A stretch of DNA of 64,000 nt from Clostridium_I sp963725425. GTDB lineage: Bacteria > Bacillota > Clostridia > Clostridiales > Clostridiaceae. The translations under genes were made by a program, and so were the position numbers. The stretch covers positions 310,001-374,000 of the forward strand of contig CAVRYJ010000045.1 in assembly GCA_963725425.1 (NCBI GenBank), in the 5' to 3' direction. Of the stretch, positions 26,064-34,894 are shown piece after piece; the first letter of the stretch is position 1, and every line of letters begins with the position of its first letter. The notes under the pieces were generated by a model. The model was not told where the DNA came from. It saw only the letters and a list, made by a program, of their open reading frames with translations, and did no database searches.

Positions 26064-26829
26064 ATGAAGTTATATGGAGTTATTAACATGGATATAGTTG
26101 ATTCACGGCATATTAGTAATAGAGTGGATATCCAAAAAAAATTCACGAATATTTAGACTATAGGAATAATAAAGATAGAGGCGTACTTTTAACACCAATG
26201 ACAATTACATTAGGTGATGAGTGGCAAATTATTTTGGAAAAACCTAATAAAGGATATGAAATGATAAATGATTTCCAAAGCTTTCTTAGAAAAGAGGGCA
26301 TATATGTGTATTCAGGTTTTGGCGTTGGAACAATAAGTACCAGTATTTATAACGATACAAGACTCATGGATGGGGAGTGTTTTATAAAGGCAAGAGAAGC
26401 CCTTAATATAGCAAAAAATAAAAATAGATTTTATAATAAACAGATGAACAGCAAAAAAACAATGTATACTTTAATGCGGAAGATTTGAGTTTTAGCCAGG
26501 TTTTTACCAGTGGAATGGGTTATCTTGGCGAAGTTGCTATAACAGCAGGTGAAAATGTGGAGCTAATACCAACATTAAATAACATTATCAATTCTATGAT
26601 TGAAAATAATGAGGTCCTAAAGCATAAAGTTACTAACAAACAGTGGGAAATAATCCAATTATATGATAAATTAGGATCTTATAATAATATGGTAAAACAG
26701 GCTCAGTCCATTTCTAAAGCTGATATAAGCCAAAAAATAAATGGATCTAATTATTTTGTAATAAAAAACAACAATTTAAGCATTGAAGGTTTAATAAGAT
26801 TATATTGTGAGATAAAAGAAGGTATATAA
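26064..26829 (+). CDS. SatD-family protein, two frameshifts
   Basis: ATG 26064 (behind AAGGGATGATG) reads MKLYGVINMDIVDSRHISNR. One A added to the run at 26134-26141 gives K-K-I-H-E-Y-L-D-Y and reaches TPMTITLGDEWQIIL. Another A at 26453-26459 leads into VYFNAEDLSFSQVFTSG. The restored protein has about 255 residues, the normal SatD size, with the family's TLGDE-Q motif and a C-terminal helix-turn-helix-like part (NKQWEIIQLYDKLGSYNNMVKQ). It is followed after one base by a DUF3307 gene, as in many genomes. Its biochemical role is unknown. Confidence 0.78.
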
Positions 26830-26830
26830 A

Positions 26831-27664
26831 ATGGACCTTAGAATTATTTTACTTCTATTTATATGTCACTTATTGGGAGATTTTGTATTTCAGAGTAAAA
26901 ATATTTTGAAACTCAGATCTAGTAAAATTTTAACTCAAAACATAAAAGGTAATATTATACATAGTTTTTTACATTTTGTTTTAATGATTATAATTTTATT
27001 TATAGTGAAAAGCCTAAGTGCACTTGCTTTTATAAATTATAGGTATCTTTTAGTCTTAGCAATAGTAATAGCTGTAATACATTTTTTTATTGATGAATTA
27101 AAGTCCTATCTAATAAAAAACAAACCATCCCTAGAAATTAGTATTTTATTATTTCTCTTTGATCAAGTGGTTCATTTTGTAGCAATAGTAATGGTGTCAC
27201 TGAAGTTAATGAATGATAACATTACTGTATTTAAAATATATCACACAAATATAGATTTTACTGATAGATGTCTTATGAGTATTATTGTTTTTTTATTATG
27301 CACTTTTTCCAGCGGAATAGTTATAAAAAAATTTATAACTTATATTAATTTTAATAAATACAGAATACTTGTAGACAAGGGCTTTTTTATATTTGGGAGA
27401 ACTCTAGAAGTTAAAGGTGGAATAGCTAATGGAGGGTTTATTATCGGTATATTGGAGAGAATATTTATTATGATAGTTATTGCAATTGGAGAACCATCTA
27501 TGGTTGGATTTGCACTTACAGCTAAATCAATTGCAAGATTTAAAAAACTTGATGATAGTAGTTTTGCAGAGTATTTTCTCATTGGTACATTTATAAGTTT
27601 TATATTAGCTATTGCTGGAGGAATTGCTATAAGCACTTTGAAGGTGTTGCCAATTATCAAATAA
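26831..27664 (+). CDS. DUF3307 multi-pass membrane protein
   Basis: A protein of 277 residues with about seven membrane helices. The family signature HLLGDFVFQSK opens the protein, and HSFLHF and FFIDELKSYLI follow. DUF3307 genes typically travel with SatD. The gene begins one base after the SatD stop, so the two are coupled. Its end overlaps the minus-strand SatD fragment by 60 bases. Function unknown; secretion or acid tolerance was proposed for sat loci in Streptococcus. Confidence 0.85.
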   Translation: MDLRIILLLFICHLLGDFVFQSKNILKLRSSKILTQNIKGNIIHSFLHFVLMIIILFIVKSLSALAFINYRYLLVLAIVIAVIHFFIDELKSYLIKNKPSLEISILLFLFDQVVHFVAIVMVSLKLMNDNITVFKIYHTNIDFTDRCLMSIIVFLLCTFSSGIVIKKFITYINFNKYRILVDKGFFIFGRTLEVKGGIANGGFIIGILERIFIMIVIAIGEPSMVGFALTAKSIARFKKLDDSSFAEYFLIGTFISFILAIAGGIAISTLKVLPIIK

Positions 27665-28036
27665 TACAACTAATGGTAGTCGTTTTGATTTAGCATAGTT
27701 TAATGCTTCTCGTGATCTATAAAAAGAAGGTCCATCTAATTGATTAACTGTGAGGTCAAAATCATTTATGACTATTTTGCCTATACCTATGCCTGTATAA
27801 AAATTAATATCCGGGATGTATGAGTTAAAAAATAAAATTATTTCTATGTAATTGCAAGGATATTTTAGAAGTCCTTCCCACTCATCGCCTAATGTGATTA
27901 GAAAAGGAGAGGCGATAATATCTCTGAAATTATTATTAGCCGCCTTTAACATTTCTATGATTTTATATTGAATTATATCTCGATTTTTTAGTTTTCTCGA
28001 TGCTTTGATATCACAAATCATAGTACAATAATCCAT
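27605..28036 (-). pseudogene. Truncated second SatD gene
   Basis: A 143-residue minus-strand frame starting MDYCTMICDIKASRKLKNRD, with SPFLITLGDEWEGLL as in SatD proteins. It stops about 100 residues short, after LVVLFDNWQHLQ, and the last 60 bases are antisense to the DUF3307 gene. The C-terminal helix-turn-helix part is missing. It is most likely a 3'-truncated copy facing its paralogue. GGAGATTATT precedes the ATG, so the fragment could still be made. Confidence 0.7.
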
Positions 28037-28156
28037 AATAATCTCCTTAATACTTAAGTAAAGAAATAAATATTAACTGTGTATAAGTTAATATTTAAAA
28101 CTATACTTTATAATATAAAATTGATGGATAAATGTTACAATTTTTGTATATAAAAT

Positions 28157-28200
28157 GTGGATGCAGGTAGATTTGATTTAGACAAATTTACCTACATCCC
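28157..28200 (+). repeat. Stem-loop of the GGGATGTAAGT family
   Basis: TGGATGCAGGTAGATTTG pairs with CAAATTTACCTACATCC. It is related to the second stem-loop of the heptad elements, but no clear heptads remain here; only TAACTTGTTAC at 28251-28261 hints at the inverted partner. Confidence 0.65.
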
Positions 28201-28273
28201 AAACACTTCCAACAATTATTAACACTTTTAATTTGTTTTTTGTGCTTTGTAACTTGTTACTGAGAAAATTTCT

Positions 28274-28426
28274 TTATTTATTTTTTGACTTTTGTAAAGA
28301 GCAACTAGAAGAACAATCACTGCAACCACAGTTACATTGGCCTGAAGCCTGCTTTTTAATACTCTTCACGAATATAACAACTGCAGTAGTAATTATAATT
28401 GCACCAACTATTATTTCTATAACCAT
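28274..28426 (-). CDS. FeoB-associated Cys-rich membrane protein
   Basis: A 50-residue minus-strand protein with one membrane helix (EIIVGAIIITTAVVIFVKS) followed by a Cys cluster C-N-C-G-C-S-D-C-S-S-S-C and a basic tail. This is the usual small protein downstream of feoB in Firmicutes. It may handle Fe2+ or help assemble the FeoB complex. TGGAGGTG precedes the ATG; the gene lies 39 bases after feoB. Confidence 0.9.
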   Translation of the reverse strand: MVIEIIVGAIIITTAVVIFVKSIKKQASGQCNCGCSDCSSSCSLQKSKNK

Positions 28427-28465
28427 AAAAAACACCTCCAATAATTTTTTTATTTAAACTATAGT

Positions 28466-30226
28466 TTAAAGTAAGAGTCCAATTCTATAGACTATAAAGG
28501 CAACGATCCAAGCTAAGGTAAGCTGATACGTAAGTGAAAATAAAGCCATTTTATTACCGTATTCCTTTTTCATAGTAGCTAAAGCTGAAATGCAAGGTGG
28601 ATACAGTAAAACATAAACTAAAAATACATAGGAAGTAAGTGGAGTAAAGAAGGTTGGTATTACTTTAGTAAGGTTTGCACCATATAGTACACCCATTGTA
28701 CTTACAACTACTTCTTTTGCAGCTAGGCCACTTAATAATGCTACTGAATTTTGCCAATTACCAAAACCTAAAGGTTTAAAAATAGGAGCAATGACTCGTC
28801 CTATAGAGGCTAGAAAACTAGTGTCTATATTTACTTTTCCAGCAAAACTAAAGTTTGAAAGAACCCAAAGTAGTACAGATATTGAAAATATAATTGTTCC
28901 TGCTTTTTTTATAAAGCCTTTACCTTTATCCCAAGTGTGTAATAAAAGGTTTTTAGGTTCAGGAAATTTATAATCAGGAAGTTCTATTATTAGGGGCTCA
29001 TCGTCTTTTTTAAATAGTGTATTTTTAAACAATATTCCAATTAAAAATGCTATTGCAATTCCTAAAAGGTATAACGAACCTATAACTAAACCTTGATTTT
29101 TGGGAAAAAATACTGAGGTTAGTAAAACATATATAGGAAGCCTGGCATTGCAGGACATCAATGGTATTAAAAGAGCAGCTAATTTTCTATCTTTTTCGCT
29201 TTCAAGAGTTCTTGCAGACATTATCGATGGAACGCTACAGCCAAAACCCATCACAAGAGGTATAAAGGCTTTACCTGAAAGACCCATTTTCGTCATTATT
29301 TTATCCATTAAAAATGCGGCTCTTGCCATATATCCACTATCTTCTAAGATTGAAATACAAAAGAATAGTGACAAAATAAGTGGGAAAAATACTATAACAG
29401 AGCCAACACCGCCAACTATACCGTCAATTAACAAGGAACTAAACCAAGGACTTGATGATGCAAGAAGTTTATGAAGTTCAGGTATTAGTCCCTGGTTAAC
29501 CCCACTATCAAGAAGATTCTGTAGTGGCCCCCCCACCCAAGAAAATGTGAATAAAAATATTATTACTAAAATAAGTGCAAAAATAGGATAAGCTAAAAAT
29601 TTGTTTAAAAATATTTTGTCTATTTTATCAGTAAGAGTTTTACCTATATTGGGAGATTGGTGCATACATTTTTTTAATATAGACTCAATGGATTTATAAG
29701 CTTCCCTTTCGTTTCTAAATTGAAAATCATTATCAATGGCTTCTCCAAAAAAATTGCCTTTTTCAAGCACAGTAATGATATTTTCAATATCTGTGTTTTT
29801 CGAAGCAACGATTGGAATGACTTTTACATTCAGTTCTTTCCCCAATTTTTCATAATCAATGTTTATTCCTTTTTTCTTCGCCACATCAACCATGTTTAAT
29901 ACTAAAATAATAGGTATTTTAAATGCCGAAAGCTGTGAAGTCAAATATAAATTTCTAGTTAAATTTGATGCATCAACAATATTTATTATTACATCAACCT
30001 TTTCATTTAGTAAAAAATTCTTTGATACCTTTTCTTCATTAGAATAGGTATCCATGGCATAAATTCCAGGCAAATCAACAATTTTTATTGAATCATTTAA
30101 AAAGCCTTCTTTTTTTTCAACTGTTACTCCAGCCCAGTTTCCAACATATTGGTTAGATCCAGTAAGAGAATTAAATAGAGTAGTTTTACCTACGTTTGGG
30201 TTACCAATAAGTGCTGCTGTGATCAT
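28466..30226 (-). CDS. feoB: FeoB, ferrous iron transporter
   Basis: A protein of 586 residues. The N-terminal G domain has G1 GNPNVGKTTLFN, G2/G3 with DLPGIYAM, and G4 NMVD. The membrane domain has two gate repeats (VGGVGSVIVFFPLI and the GFGCSVPS and NARLPIY regions). It imports Fe2+ using GTPase-linked gating. It starts one base after feoA, so the two are one operon, with the Cys-rich gene behind. Confidence 0.97.
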   Translation of the reverse strand: MITAALIGNPNVGKTTLFNSLTGSNQYVGNWAGVTVEKKEGFLNDSIKIVDLPGIYAMDTYSNEEKVSKNFLLNEKVDVIINIVDASNLTRNLYLTSQLSAFKIPIILVLNMVDVAKKKGINIDYEKLGKELNVKVIPIVASKNTDIENIITVLEKGNFFGEAIDNDFQFRNEREAYKSIESILKKCMHQSPNIGKTLTDKIDKIFLNKFLAYPIFALILVIIFLFTFSWVGGPLQNLLDSGVNQGLIPELHKLLASSSPWFSSLLIDGIVGGVGSVIVFFPLILSLFFCISILEDSGYMARAAFLMDKIMTKMGLSGKAFIPLVMGFGCSVPSIMSARTLESEKDRKLAALLIPLMSCNARLPIYVLLTSVFFPKNQGLVIGSLYLLGIAIAFLIGILFKNTLFKKDDEPLIIELPDYKFPEPKNLLLHTWDKGKGFIKKAGTIIFSISVLLWVLSNFSFAGKVNIDTSFLASIGRVIAPIFKPLGFGNWQNSVALLSGLAAKEVVVSTMGVLYGANLTKVIPTFFTPLTSYVFLVYVLLYPPCISALATMKKEYGNKMALFSLTYQLTLAWIVAFIVYRIGLLL

Positions 30227-30227
30227 A

Positions 30228-30458
30228 TTATATAGCCCCCAATCCTAATGATATTTTATTGGCATCTTTTTTTCTGATTGCCATATTGCAACCTTTGACA
30301 TGTACAATTATGGGGTCACCAAATGGTGCTGAAGTTTTTACTTTAATTTCAGTTCCCTGAATAAAGCCCAGAGCCAGTAGCCTCTTAGTCAACTTTTCAT
30401 CACAATTAATATCTTTGATAATTCCGATTTCACCGGGTTTCAATTCGCTTAGACTCAT
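30228..30458 (-). CDS. feoA: FeoA, SH3-like partner of FeoB
   Basis: A 76-residue SH3-fold protein: LKPGEIGIIKDI, LLALGFIQGTEIKVKTSAPFGDPI and CNMAIRKKDA are FeoA hallmarks. It supports Fe2+ transport by FeoB. Minus-strand TAGGGGGGCG lies before the ATG. A Fur box is found 27 bases upstream. Confidence 0.95.
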   Translation of the reverse strand: MSLSELKPGEIGIIKDINCDEKLTKRLLALGFIQGTEIKVKTSAPFGDPIIVHVKGCNMAIRKKDANKISLGLGAI

Positions 30459-30484
30459 TTTAACGCCCCCCTACTTTCTGTAAT

Positions 30485-30499
30485 TGAAAATGATTTTCA
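30485..30499 (-). promoter_or_regulatory. Fur box of the feo operon
   Basis: TGAAAATGATTTTCA is a perfect 7-1-7 dyad, the Fur consensus form. Its place before feoA predicts repression under iron-replete conditions. Confidence 0.9.
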
Positions 30500-30603
30500 T
30501 TTATATTTATATATTAACATGATTATAGGGGGCTGTCAATGCTAAAAATCCATATAAAAAAGAGTAAAGCGCATACAACTTACAAGCTACGCAAGCTGAT
30601 CAG

Positions 30604-30737
30604 GTTAAGAGTTAAGAGTTAAGAGTTAAGAGTTAAGAGTTAAGGAAGATTTTTCTGCTGGAGCAGAAAAATCGATTAAAAAAATTTAAATAATTAATAT
30701 ATTTTGCCATGGCAAAATTTCATTAACTTTTAACTGC
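30604..30737 (+). repeat. Composite heptad element with inverted partner
   Basis: Six AGTTAAG units (30604-30644), stem-loop 1 (GATTTTTCTGC with GCAGAAAAATC, 30647-30673), spacer, then a minus-oriented part: TTTTGCCATGGCAAAA and ATTAACTTTTAACTGC. Before it lies ACAAGCTACGCAAGCT at 30583, also seen before the element at 46467. Confidence 0.82.
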
Positions 30738-30748
30738 ATTTTGTGCTG

Positions 30749-30777
30749 TTGACAAATGTAGGTAAGTATTTTATAAT
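30749..30777 (+). promoter_or_regulatory. Consensus promoter of proS
   Basis: TTGACA (30749-30754), 17 bases, TATAAT (30772-30777). A perfect match; transcription would begin near 30784 at the T-box leader. Confidence 0.9.
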
Positions 30778-30784
30778 TAACGAA

Positions 30785-31024
30785 AGTTTAATGATATAAA
30801 AACGTTGATAAGGATTAGTAGAGATGTAAGTCTTTTAAAAGAGAGGGAAAGCTCGGTGAAAGCTTCCTAAAAGACCATTTTGAACCTACCTTTGAGTTCT
30901 GCATTTAAAAGTGCGGCGGTGATTCCGTTAAAACTTAAGTGAGTATTTTTAATTAATTATATTAATTAGGGTGGTACCGCCGAGATAACCTTGGTCCCTT
31001 TGTAGGGATTGGAGGTTTTTTTTG
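30785..31024 (+). promoter_or_regulatory. T-box leader with proline specifier
   Basis: Stem I carries the GGTG loop (GGGAAAGCTCGGTGAAAGC) and a specifier loop G-A-A-CCT-A-C-C with CCT at 30885-30887, a proline codon. The T-box bulge sequence AGGGTGGTACCGCC (30968-30981) follows. The terminator is CCTTGGTCCCT/AGGGATTGGAGG with a T run at 31016-31023. Uncharged tRNA-Pro would favour expression of proS. Confidence 0.95.
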
Positions 31025-31064
31025 TTTTGTTTTATAATTTTAATTATATAAGGAGGAATTTAGA

Positions 31065-32501
31065 ATGGGAAAAAAAGAAAAGCTAGTAGAACAAATAACT
31101 TCAATGGAGGACGACTTTGCACAGTGGTATACAGACATTGTAAAGAAAGCAGAACTTGCTGATTACACAAGTGTTAAAGGTTGTATAATTTTCAGACCAT
31201 ATTCTTATGCAATATGGGAAAACATACAAAGCACTTTAGATAAAAAATTTAAGGATACTAATCATGAGAATGTTTATATGCCAATGCTCATTCCAGAAAG
31301 TCTACTTCAAAAGGAAAAGGATCATGTAGAGGGTTTTGCTCCTGAAGTTGCATGGGTAACTAAAAGTGGAGATGAAGATTTAACAGAGAAATTATGTATT
31401 CGACCAACTTCTGAAACATTATTTTGTGAACATTTTGCAAAAATAGTTCAATCCTATAAGGATTTACCTAAGTTATATAATCAATGGTGTTCCGTTGTGA
31501 GAATGGAAAAGAACACAAGACCATTTTTAAGAACTTCAGAATTTCTATGGCAGGAAGGACACACAATACATGCTACAAAGGAAGAAGCAGAAGTAGAAAC
31601 AAAGAGAATGCTTAATATATATGTTGATGTGTGTAAAGACTTACTTGCTTTGCCAGTTATAAAAGGAAGAAAGACTGAAAAAGAAAAATTTGCAGGTGCT
31701 GAGGCTACTTACACAATTGAAGCTTTGATGCATGATGGAAAAGCGCTTCAGTCAGCTACCTCACATTTCTTTGGACAAAATTTTTCAAAGGCATTTGGGA
31801 TACAGTTCTCAAATAAAGAAGGTAAACTTGAGTATGTTAACCAAACTTCATGGGGAATGACCACTCGTATAATAGGTGCTATAATAATGGTCCATGGAGA
31901 CAATGAGGGCTTAAAATTGCCACCAAGAGTTGCGCCAATTCAAGTTATTATAGTTCCAATAGCACAGCATAAAGAGGGAGTAATAGATAAGGCAAATGAA
32001 CTTAAGGATAGATTATCTAAAATAGCTAGAGTTAAGGTTGATATAAGTGATAAAATGCCAGGGTGGAAATTTAGTGAATATGAAATGAAGGGTGTTCCAA
32101 TAAGACTTGAAGTAGGACCCAAGGATATTGAAAACAATCAGGTTGTACTTGTAAGAAGAGATACCAGAGAAAAGCTTTTTGTATCCATGGATGAACTTGA
32201 AACAAAAATACCAGAACTTCTAGAAGATATACACAATTCAATGTATGAGGCAGCAAAGAAGTCTTTAGAAGAAAAAACTAGTAGTGCTAAGACTATGGAA
32301 GAATTTAAAGATATAGTTGAAAACAAAACTGGATTTGTTAAGGCTATGTGGTGTGGAGATAAAGTATGCGAAGAAAAGATAAAGGAAGAAACAGGAGCTA
32401 CTTCAAGATGCATACCATTTGAACAAGAAGAAATAACAGACACTTGTGTTTGTTGTGGTAAAAAGGCTAAAGAAATGGTTTATTGGGGCAGAGCATACTA
32501 A
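31065..32501 (+). CDS. proS: Prolyl-tRNA synthetase, archaeal/eukaryotic type
   Basis: A class II aminoacyl-tRNA synthetase of 478 residues. Motif 2 (RPFLRTSEFLWQEGHT) and motif 3-like GMTTRIIGAIIMVHGD are visible, as are the anticodon domain (VIIVPIAQHKEG) and the C-terminal zinc-like domain (CGDKVCEEKI and CVCCGKKA). The length and the lack of an inserted editing domain mark the short archaeal/eukaryotic form, also common in clostridia. GGAGGAATTT precedes the ATG. It is controlled by the T-box in front. Confidence 0.97.
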   Translation: MGKKEKLVEQITSMEDDFAQWYTDIVKKAELADYTSVKGCIIFRPYSYAIWENIQSTLDKKFKDTNHENVYMPMLIPESLLQKEKDHVEGFAPEVAWVTKSGDEDLTEKLCIRPTSETLFCEHFAKIVQSYKDLPKLYNQWCSVVRMEKNTRPFLRTSEFLWQEGHTIHATKEEAEVETKRMLNIYVDVCKDLLALPVIKGRKTEKEKFAGAEATYTIEALMHDGKALQSATSHFFGQNFSKAFGIQFSNKEGKLEYVNQTSWGMTTRIIGAIIMVHGDNEGLKLPPRVAPIQVIIVPIAQHKEGVIDKANELKDRLSKIARVKVDISDKMPGWKFSEYEMKGVPIRLEVGPKDIENNQVVLVRRDTREKLFVSMDELETKIPELLEDIHNSMYEAAKKSLEEKTSSAKTMEEFKDIVENKTGFVKAMWCGDKVCEEKIKEETGATSRCIPFEQEEITDTCVCCGKKAKEMVYWGRAY

Positions 32502-32504
32502 TAA

Positions 32505-32540
32505 AGCAGTTAAGAGTTAATAGTTAAGAGATAAGAGTTG
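32505..32540 (+). repeat. Heptad array without stem-loop
   Basis: GCAGTTAAGAGTTAATAGTTAAGAG-type units (split here by variation) just after proS. A second short run of ACATAA units follows at 32543-32557. Confidence 0.65.
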
Positions 32541-32586
32541 AAAACATAAACATAAACATAATTAGTTTTTGGAAAGAAGGAATATT

Positions 32587-33123
32587 ATGGATGAATTAAT
32601 TACCAAAGAGCAATTAGTAAAAAAAATATTGGATAATGATAGAGATTTAAATAGCTCTACTATCGATGAGAAGTTAATACATGAACTAATTAATGGTAAG
32701 GTTTCAAAAAACATAAATGAGGTTGAAAACACAAATATATCTCTTGGACAAAAGGCGGCTGATAATATTGCTTCTTTTGGTGGTAGTTGGACTTTTATTA
32801 TAGGGTTTGTGGTAGTAATTGTAGTATGGATTACGACGAATACTATTCTATTGTCAAAAAAAGCTTTTGATGTATATCCATTTATATTGTTAAACTTAGT
32901 TTTGTCTTGTCTAGCAGCAATACAGGCACCTATAATTATGATGTCACAAAATCGTCAGTCCGAGAAAGACAGATTAACTGCTTCAAATGACTATCTAGTA
33001 AATTTAAAATCAGAAATTATAGTAGAGGATTTGCATAAAAAGCTAGATGCATTGAGTAAGCAACAAGAGGAAAATAAGAAGAACATAGAATTGATATTAA
33101 AAAAAATAGATAAAAGTTTATAA
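32587..33123 (+). CDS. DUF1003 membrane protein
   Basis: A protein of 178 residues with two membrane helices in the middle (FIIGFVVVIVVWITTN and ILLNLVLSCLAAIQAPIIMMSQNRQS), the DUF1003 core. A charged C-terminal coiled helix (LHKKLDALSKQQEENKKN) follows. ATG 32587 is chosen because AAGAAGGAAT precedes it. Function unknown. Confidence 0.88.
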   Translation: MDELITKEQLVKKILDNDRDLNSSTIDEKLIHELINGKVSKNINEVENTNISLGQKAADNIASFGGSWTFIIGFVVVIVVWITTNTILLSKKAFDVYPFILLNLVLSCLAAIQAPIIMMSQNRQSEKDRLTASNDYLVNLKSEIIVEDLHKKLDALSKQQEENKKNIELILKKIDKSL

Positions 33124-33278
33124 TATAGATAACGCAAATTTATACTATCACGAAAGATCAATAAAAAATTATGTTAGGAGGTAAGTTGGAATTGTGATTA
33201 AATGTATCTTGAAAAATAGCTAGTGAGTATTCTAGTCTATTTTTCACATATGTTTAATGCAATTTCCAATATGATTTT

Positions 33279-33920
33279 ATGGATGAAAATATTAAATGGG
33301 TAATAAGTGAAAAAGTAAAAAGAACAATGGTAAACCTTGAGAAGAACAATATGGAAGCCTATTATGTGAGGGATGAAGGAGAATTATTAAATAAAATATC
33401 TGAACTTACTGAAGAGGGAGAAACCGTTGCTGTTGGAGGTTCGATGACACTTTTTGAAACTGGAGTAATTGAATACTTAAAAAGTGGAAAATTTAATTTT
33501 TTGGACAGGTATAAAAAAGGAATAAATGCAGATGAGCTAAAGGAAGTATACAGAAAGAGTTTTTCTGCAGATAGCTATTTTGTAAGCAGTAATGCCATTA
33601 CGGAAAATGGTGAACTGTACAATGTTGATGGTACTGGAAATAGAGTAGCAGCTATGATTTATGGCCCTGATAAGGTTATTGTAGTTGCCAGTATTGACAA
33701 AATTGTTAAGGATTTAGATGGGGCAATTAAGAGAAACAGAGAATGTTCAGCTCCTGCTAATGCTAAAAGGCTTAATAGAAAAACTCCCTGCGCAAAGGTT
33801 GGCTATTGCATGGATTGCAGCAGTGAAGAAAGAATCTGTAACGAGTACACCTTGATAAAAAGGCAACCGATAAAGGGAAGAATTAAGGTTATTTTTATTG
33901 ATAAAAAACTTGGATACTGA
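33279..33920 (+). CDS. LUD-domain protein (LutC/DUF162 family)
   Basis: A protein of 213 residues. Typical LUD stretches are VAVGGSMTLFETGVIEYL, DSYFVSSNAITENGELYNVDGTGNRVAAMIYGPDKVI and a C-terminal CAKVGYCMDCSSEERICN Cys cluster. LUD proteins work in lactate utilisation or related NAD(P)/thiol chemistry; the single-gene clostridial form has no assigned role. ATG 33279 has no good ribosome binding site in the 20 bases upstream, which is unusual. A GGAGGTAAG lies ~100 bases upstream. Confidence 0.85.
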   Translation: MDENIKWVISEKVKRTMVNLEKNNMEAYYVRDEGELLNKISELTEEGETVAVGGSMTLFETGVIEYLKSGKFNFLDRYKKGINADELKEVYRKSFSADSYFVSSNAITENGELYNVDGTGNRVAAMIYGPDKVIVVASIDKIVKDLDGAIKRNRECSAPANAKRLNRKTPCAKVGYCMDCSSEERICNEYTLIKRQPIKGRIKVIFIDKKLGY

Positions 33921-33923
33921 AAA

Positions 33924-33992
33924 AGCAGTTACCAGGTGACAAGTGACAAGTGTTAGGTAAGGAAGATTTTTCGGATGGGGCTCGAAAAATCA
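33924..33992 (+). repeat. Heptad element with variant units
   Basis: Units are AGTTACC, AGGTGAC, AAGTGAC, AAGTGTT, AGGTAAG, followed by the stem-loop GATTTTTCGG/TCGAAAAATC. The 7-base period and the stem-loop are kept while the units differ from AGTTAAG. Confidence 0.78.
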
Positions 33993-34050
33993 ATGAATGG
34001 TTTATTTTCTTTCAGATGACTTATAGAGGTTGGTTAAAGGAGAGATGAAT

Positions 34051-34730
34051 TTGATTGAAAGGCACAAAGATTATAACTTTGAGTTATCAGGGGTAGTATG
34101 TTTAATAAGTATTATAGGATTTTCATTATTGACTTTACTTGTGGAAATAAAATCAACAAAAAAAATTGATAAACATGTTCATACTTTTATAAGAGGTTTT
34201 AAATCAAAAGAATTAAAATATTTTTTTAAGGGGACATCATGGATTTTTTCGCCACTTCATGTATTGGTAACTGCAATAGTTATATCAATTTTTATAATAT
34301 CAGTTTTATGGTCAAAAAACTGCTTAAAAACAATAATATACTGAAAGATGTAATATTATTTTTTTCAGTGAACCTCTTGGGTTATTTAAGTAATATAATT
34401 TTAAAACCCATATTTAAAAGACCGAGACCTAATGTAAAACCATTGAGTAATCTCGCGAAAACTGTTAGTTATTCCTATCCAAGCACTCATGCTATGATGG
34501 CATTTGCTTTTTTTATTACTGCAGCATATATAATATATAGATATATAAGGTCAAAGTTAATAAACATTGTGTTGTGGATTATATGTATCATTACACCGTT
34601 AGTAGTTGGTTTTAGTAGGGTATATTTAGATAAACATTACATTACAGACGTAATAGGAGGATTTTTATTTAGTTGTATCATAATTACGGGTATAACTCTT
34701 ATTATGAATAGGAAATTATCAAACAAATAA
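34051..34730 (+). CDS. PAP2-family phosphatase, one frameshift
   Basis: A membrane phosphatase of about 226 residues with motifs KRPRP (C1), SYPSTHAM (C2) and SRVYLDKHYITDV (C3, catalytic His). As given, the frame ends at LKTIIY. One A added to the run of six at 34314-34319 gives S-K-K-L-L-K-N-N-N-I-L and continues to the catalytic part. PAP2 enzymes dephosphorylate lipid phosphates such as undecaprenyl pyrophosphate. TTG 34051 is preferred, 8 bases behind AAAGGAG; ATG 34045 is too near it. Confidence 0.83.
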
Positions 34731-34810
34731 ATAGTTTGTAAGCTTATTTATTGGATGGCTTTTTTTGATATTATGAAAAATCAAGCCAATAGTGATGTAA
34801 GCAGCAGAGA

Positions 34811-34880
34811 AGCAGTTGCCAAGTACCAGAGGTCAGATACCAGTTAAAAGCATCTTTAATTGGTATCTGGAAACTGCTTA
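34811..34880 (+). repeat. Heptad element with inverted ends
   Basis: Units AGTTGCC, AAGTACC, AGAGGTC, AGATACC, AGTTAAA run plus, then after a 9-base loop the complement TTAATTGGTATCTGGAAACTGCTT folds back. The pair makes a strong hairpin between PAP2 and the convergent thrC. Confidence 0.75.
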
Positions 34881-34894
34881 TTTGTCTGTTTATT

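Noticed and set aside
30604..30644. Tandem repeats resembling a CRISPR array
   Set aside because: The units are only 7 bp, directly adjacent, without spacers, and no cas gene is present.
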